Below, in pieces: positions 14,244 through 14,259 of a stretch of 14,259 nt of DNA (position 1 is its first letter; every line of letters begins with the position of its first letter). The DNA is from Lachnospiraceae bacterium (GTDB lineage Bacteria > Bacillota > Clostridia > Lachnospirales > Lachnospiraceae). The notes below the pieces were generated by a model. It had not been told where the DNA came from. It did no database searches and saw only the letters and a list, made by a program, of their open reading frames with translations. The stretch lies in the NCBI GenBank assembly GCA_009774615.1, contig VSOC01000096.1, positions 1 through 14,259 of the forward strand, written 5' to 3'. A program made the position numbers and the translations under genes.

Positions 14244-14259
14244 GTGAACTATTTTATAA

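Overview
The window looks like chromosomal DNA of an anaerobic, Gram-positive clostridial bacterium, most likely a Lachnospiraceae-type gut commensal. The grounds are strong AGGAGG-type ribosome binding sites, lipobox lipoproteins, a T-box riboswitch, a stand-alone TrpB2, and a solute-binding protein paired with a giant hybrid histidine kinase. No rRNA, tRNA, CRISPR array, integrase or insertion sequence is visible. The species call is inference.

Left end (1-1385): the 3' end of an unidentified gene, a small class I SAM-dependent methyltransferase that looks AT-richer than the rest, and a convergent unidentified ORF (905-1327, minus) with no usable ribosome binding site. A plus-strand hairpin terminator at 1361-1385 has no plus-strand gene close upstream. 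This stretch looks accessory or scarred and may be an insertion junction.

Sensory operon (1400-6969, plus): a promoter, an extracellular solute-binding lipoprotein, an intercistronic stem-loop, and a hybrid sensor kinase of about 1320 residues. The kinase reads: membrane segment, extracellular domain, membrane segment, PAS, degenerate GGDEF, GAF-like, HisKA, HATPase, receiver. No ABC permease is nearby, so the lipoprotein probably serves as a ligand sensor for the kinase.

Tryptophan unit (7007-8954, plus): a promoter, a complete T-box leader with a probable UGG (Trp) specifier and a UGGC T-box sequence, then TrpB2. It ends at a hairpin shared with the converging CAP gene. The layout implies that uncharged tRNA-Trp switches on a tryptophan synthase beta-type enzyme with no trpA beside it.

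Minus-strand genes (8976-14060): a secreted CAP-domain protein with an Asn-rich segment and a Pro/Thr-rich 10-residue repeat linker; a DEDDh 3'-5' exonuclease with a Cys-rich, basic C-terminal extension; and a complete three-gene TRAP transporter operon transcribed dctP, dctQ, dctM. Hairpins separate these units. The CAP gene has a helically phased TTACA repeat array upstream, and the TRAP operon has a 12-bp direct repeat upstream. Both are candidate operators.

Nothing here amounts to a clearly new multi-gene system. The most unusual parts are the solute-binding protein/hybrid kinase pair with a degenerate GGDEF domain, the Trp T-box controlling TrpB2, and the scarred left end.
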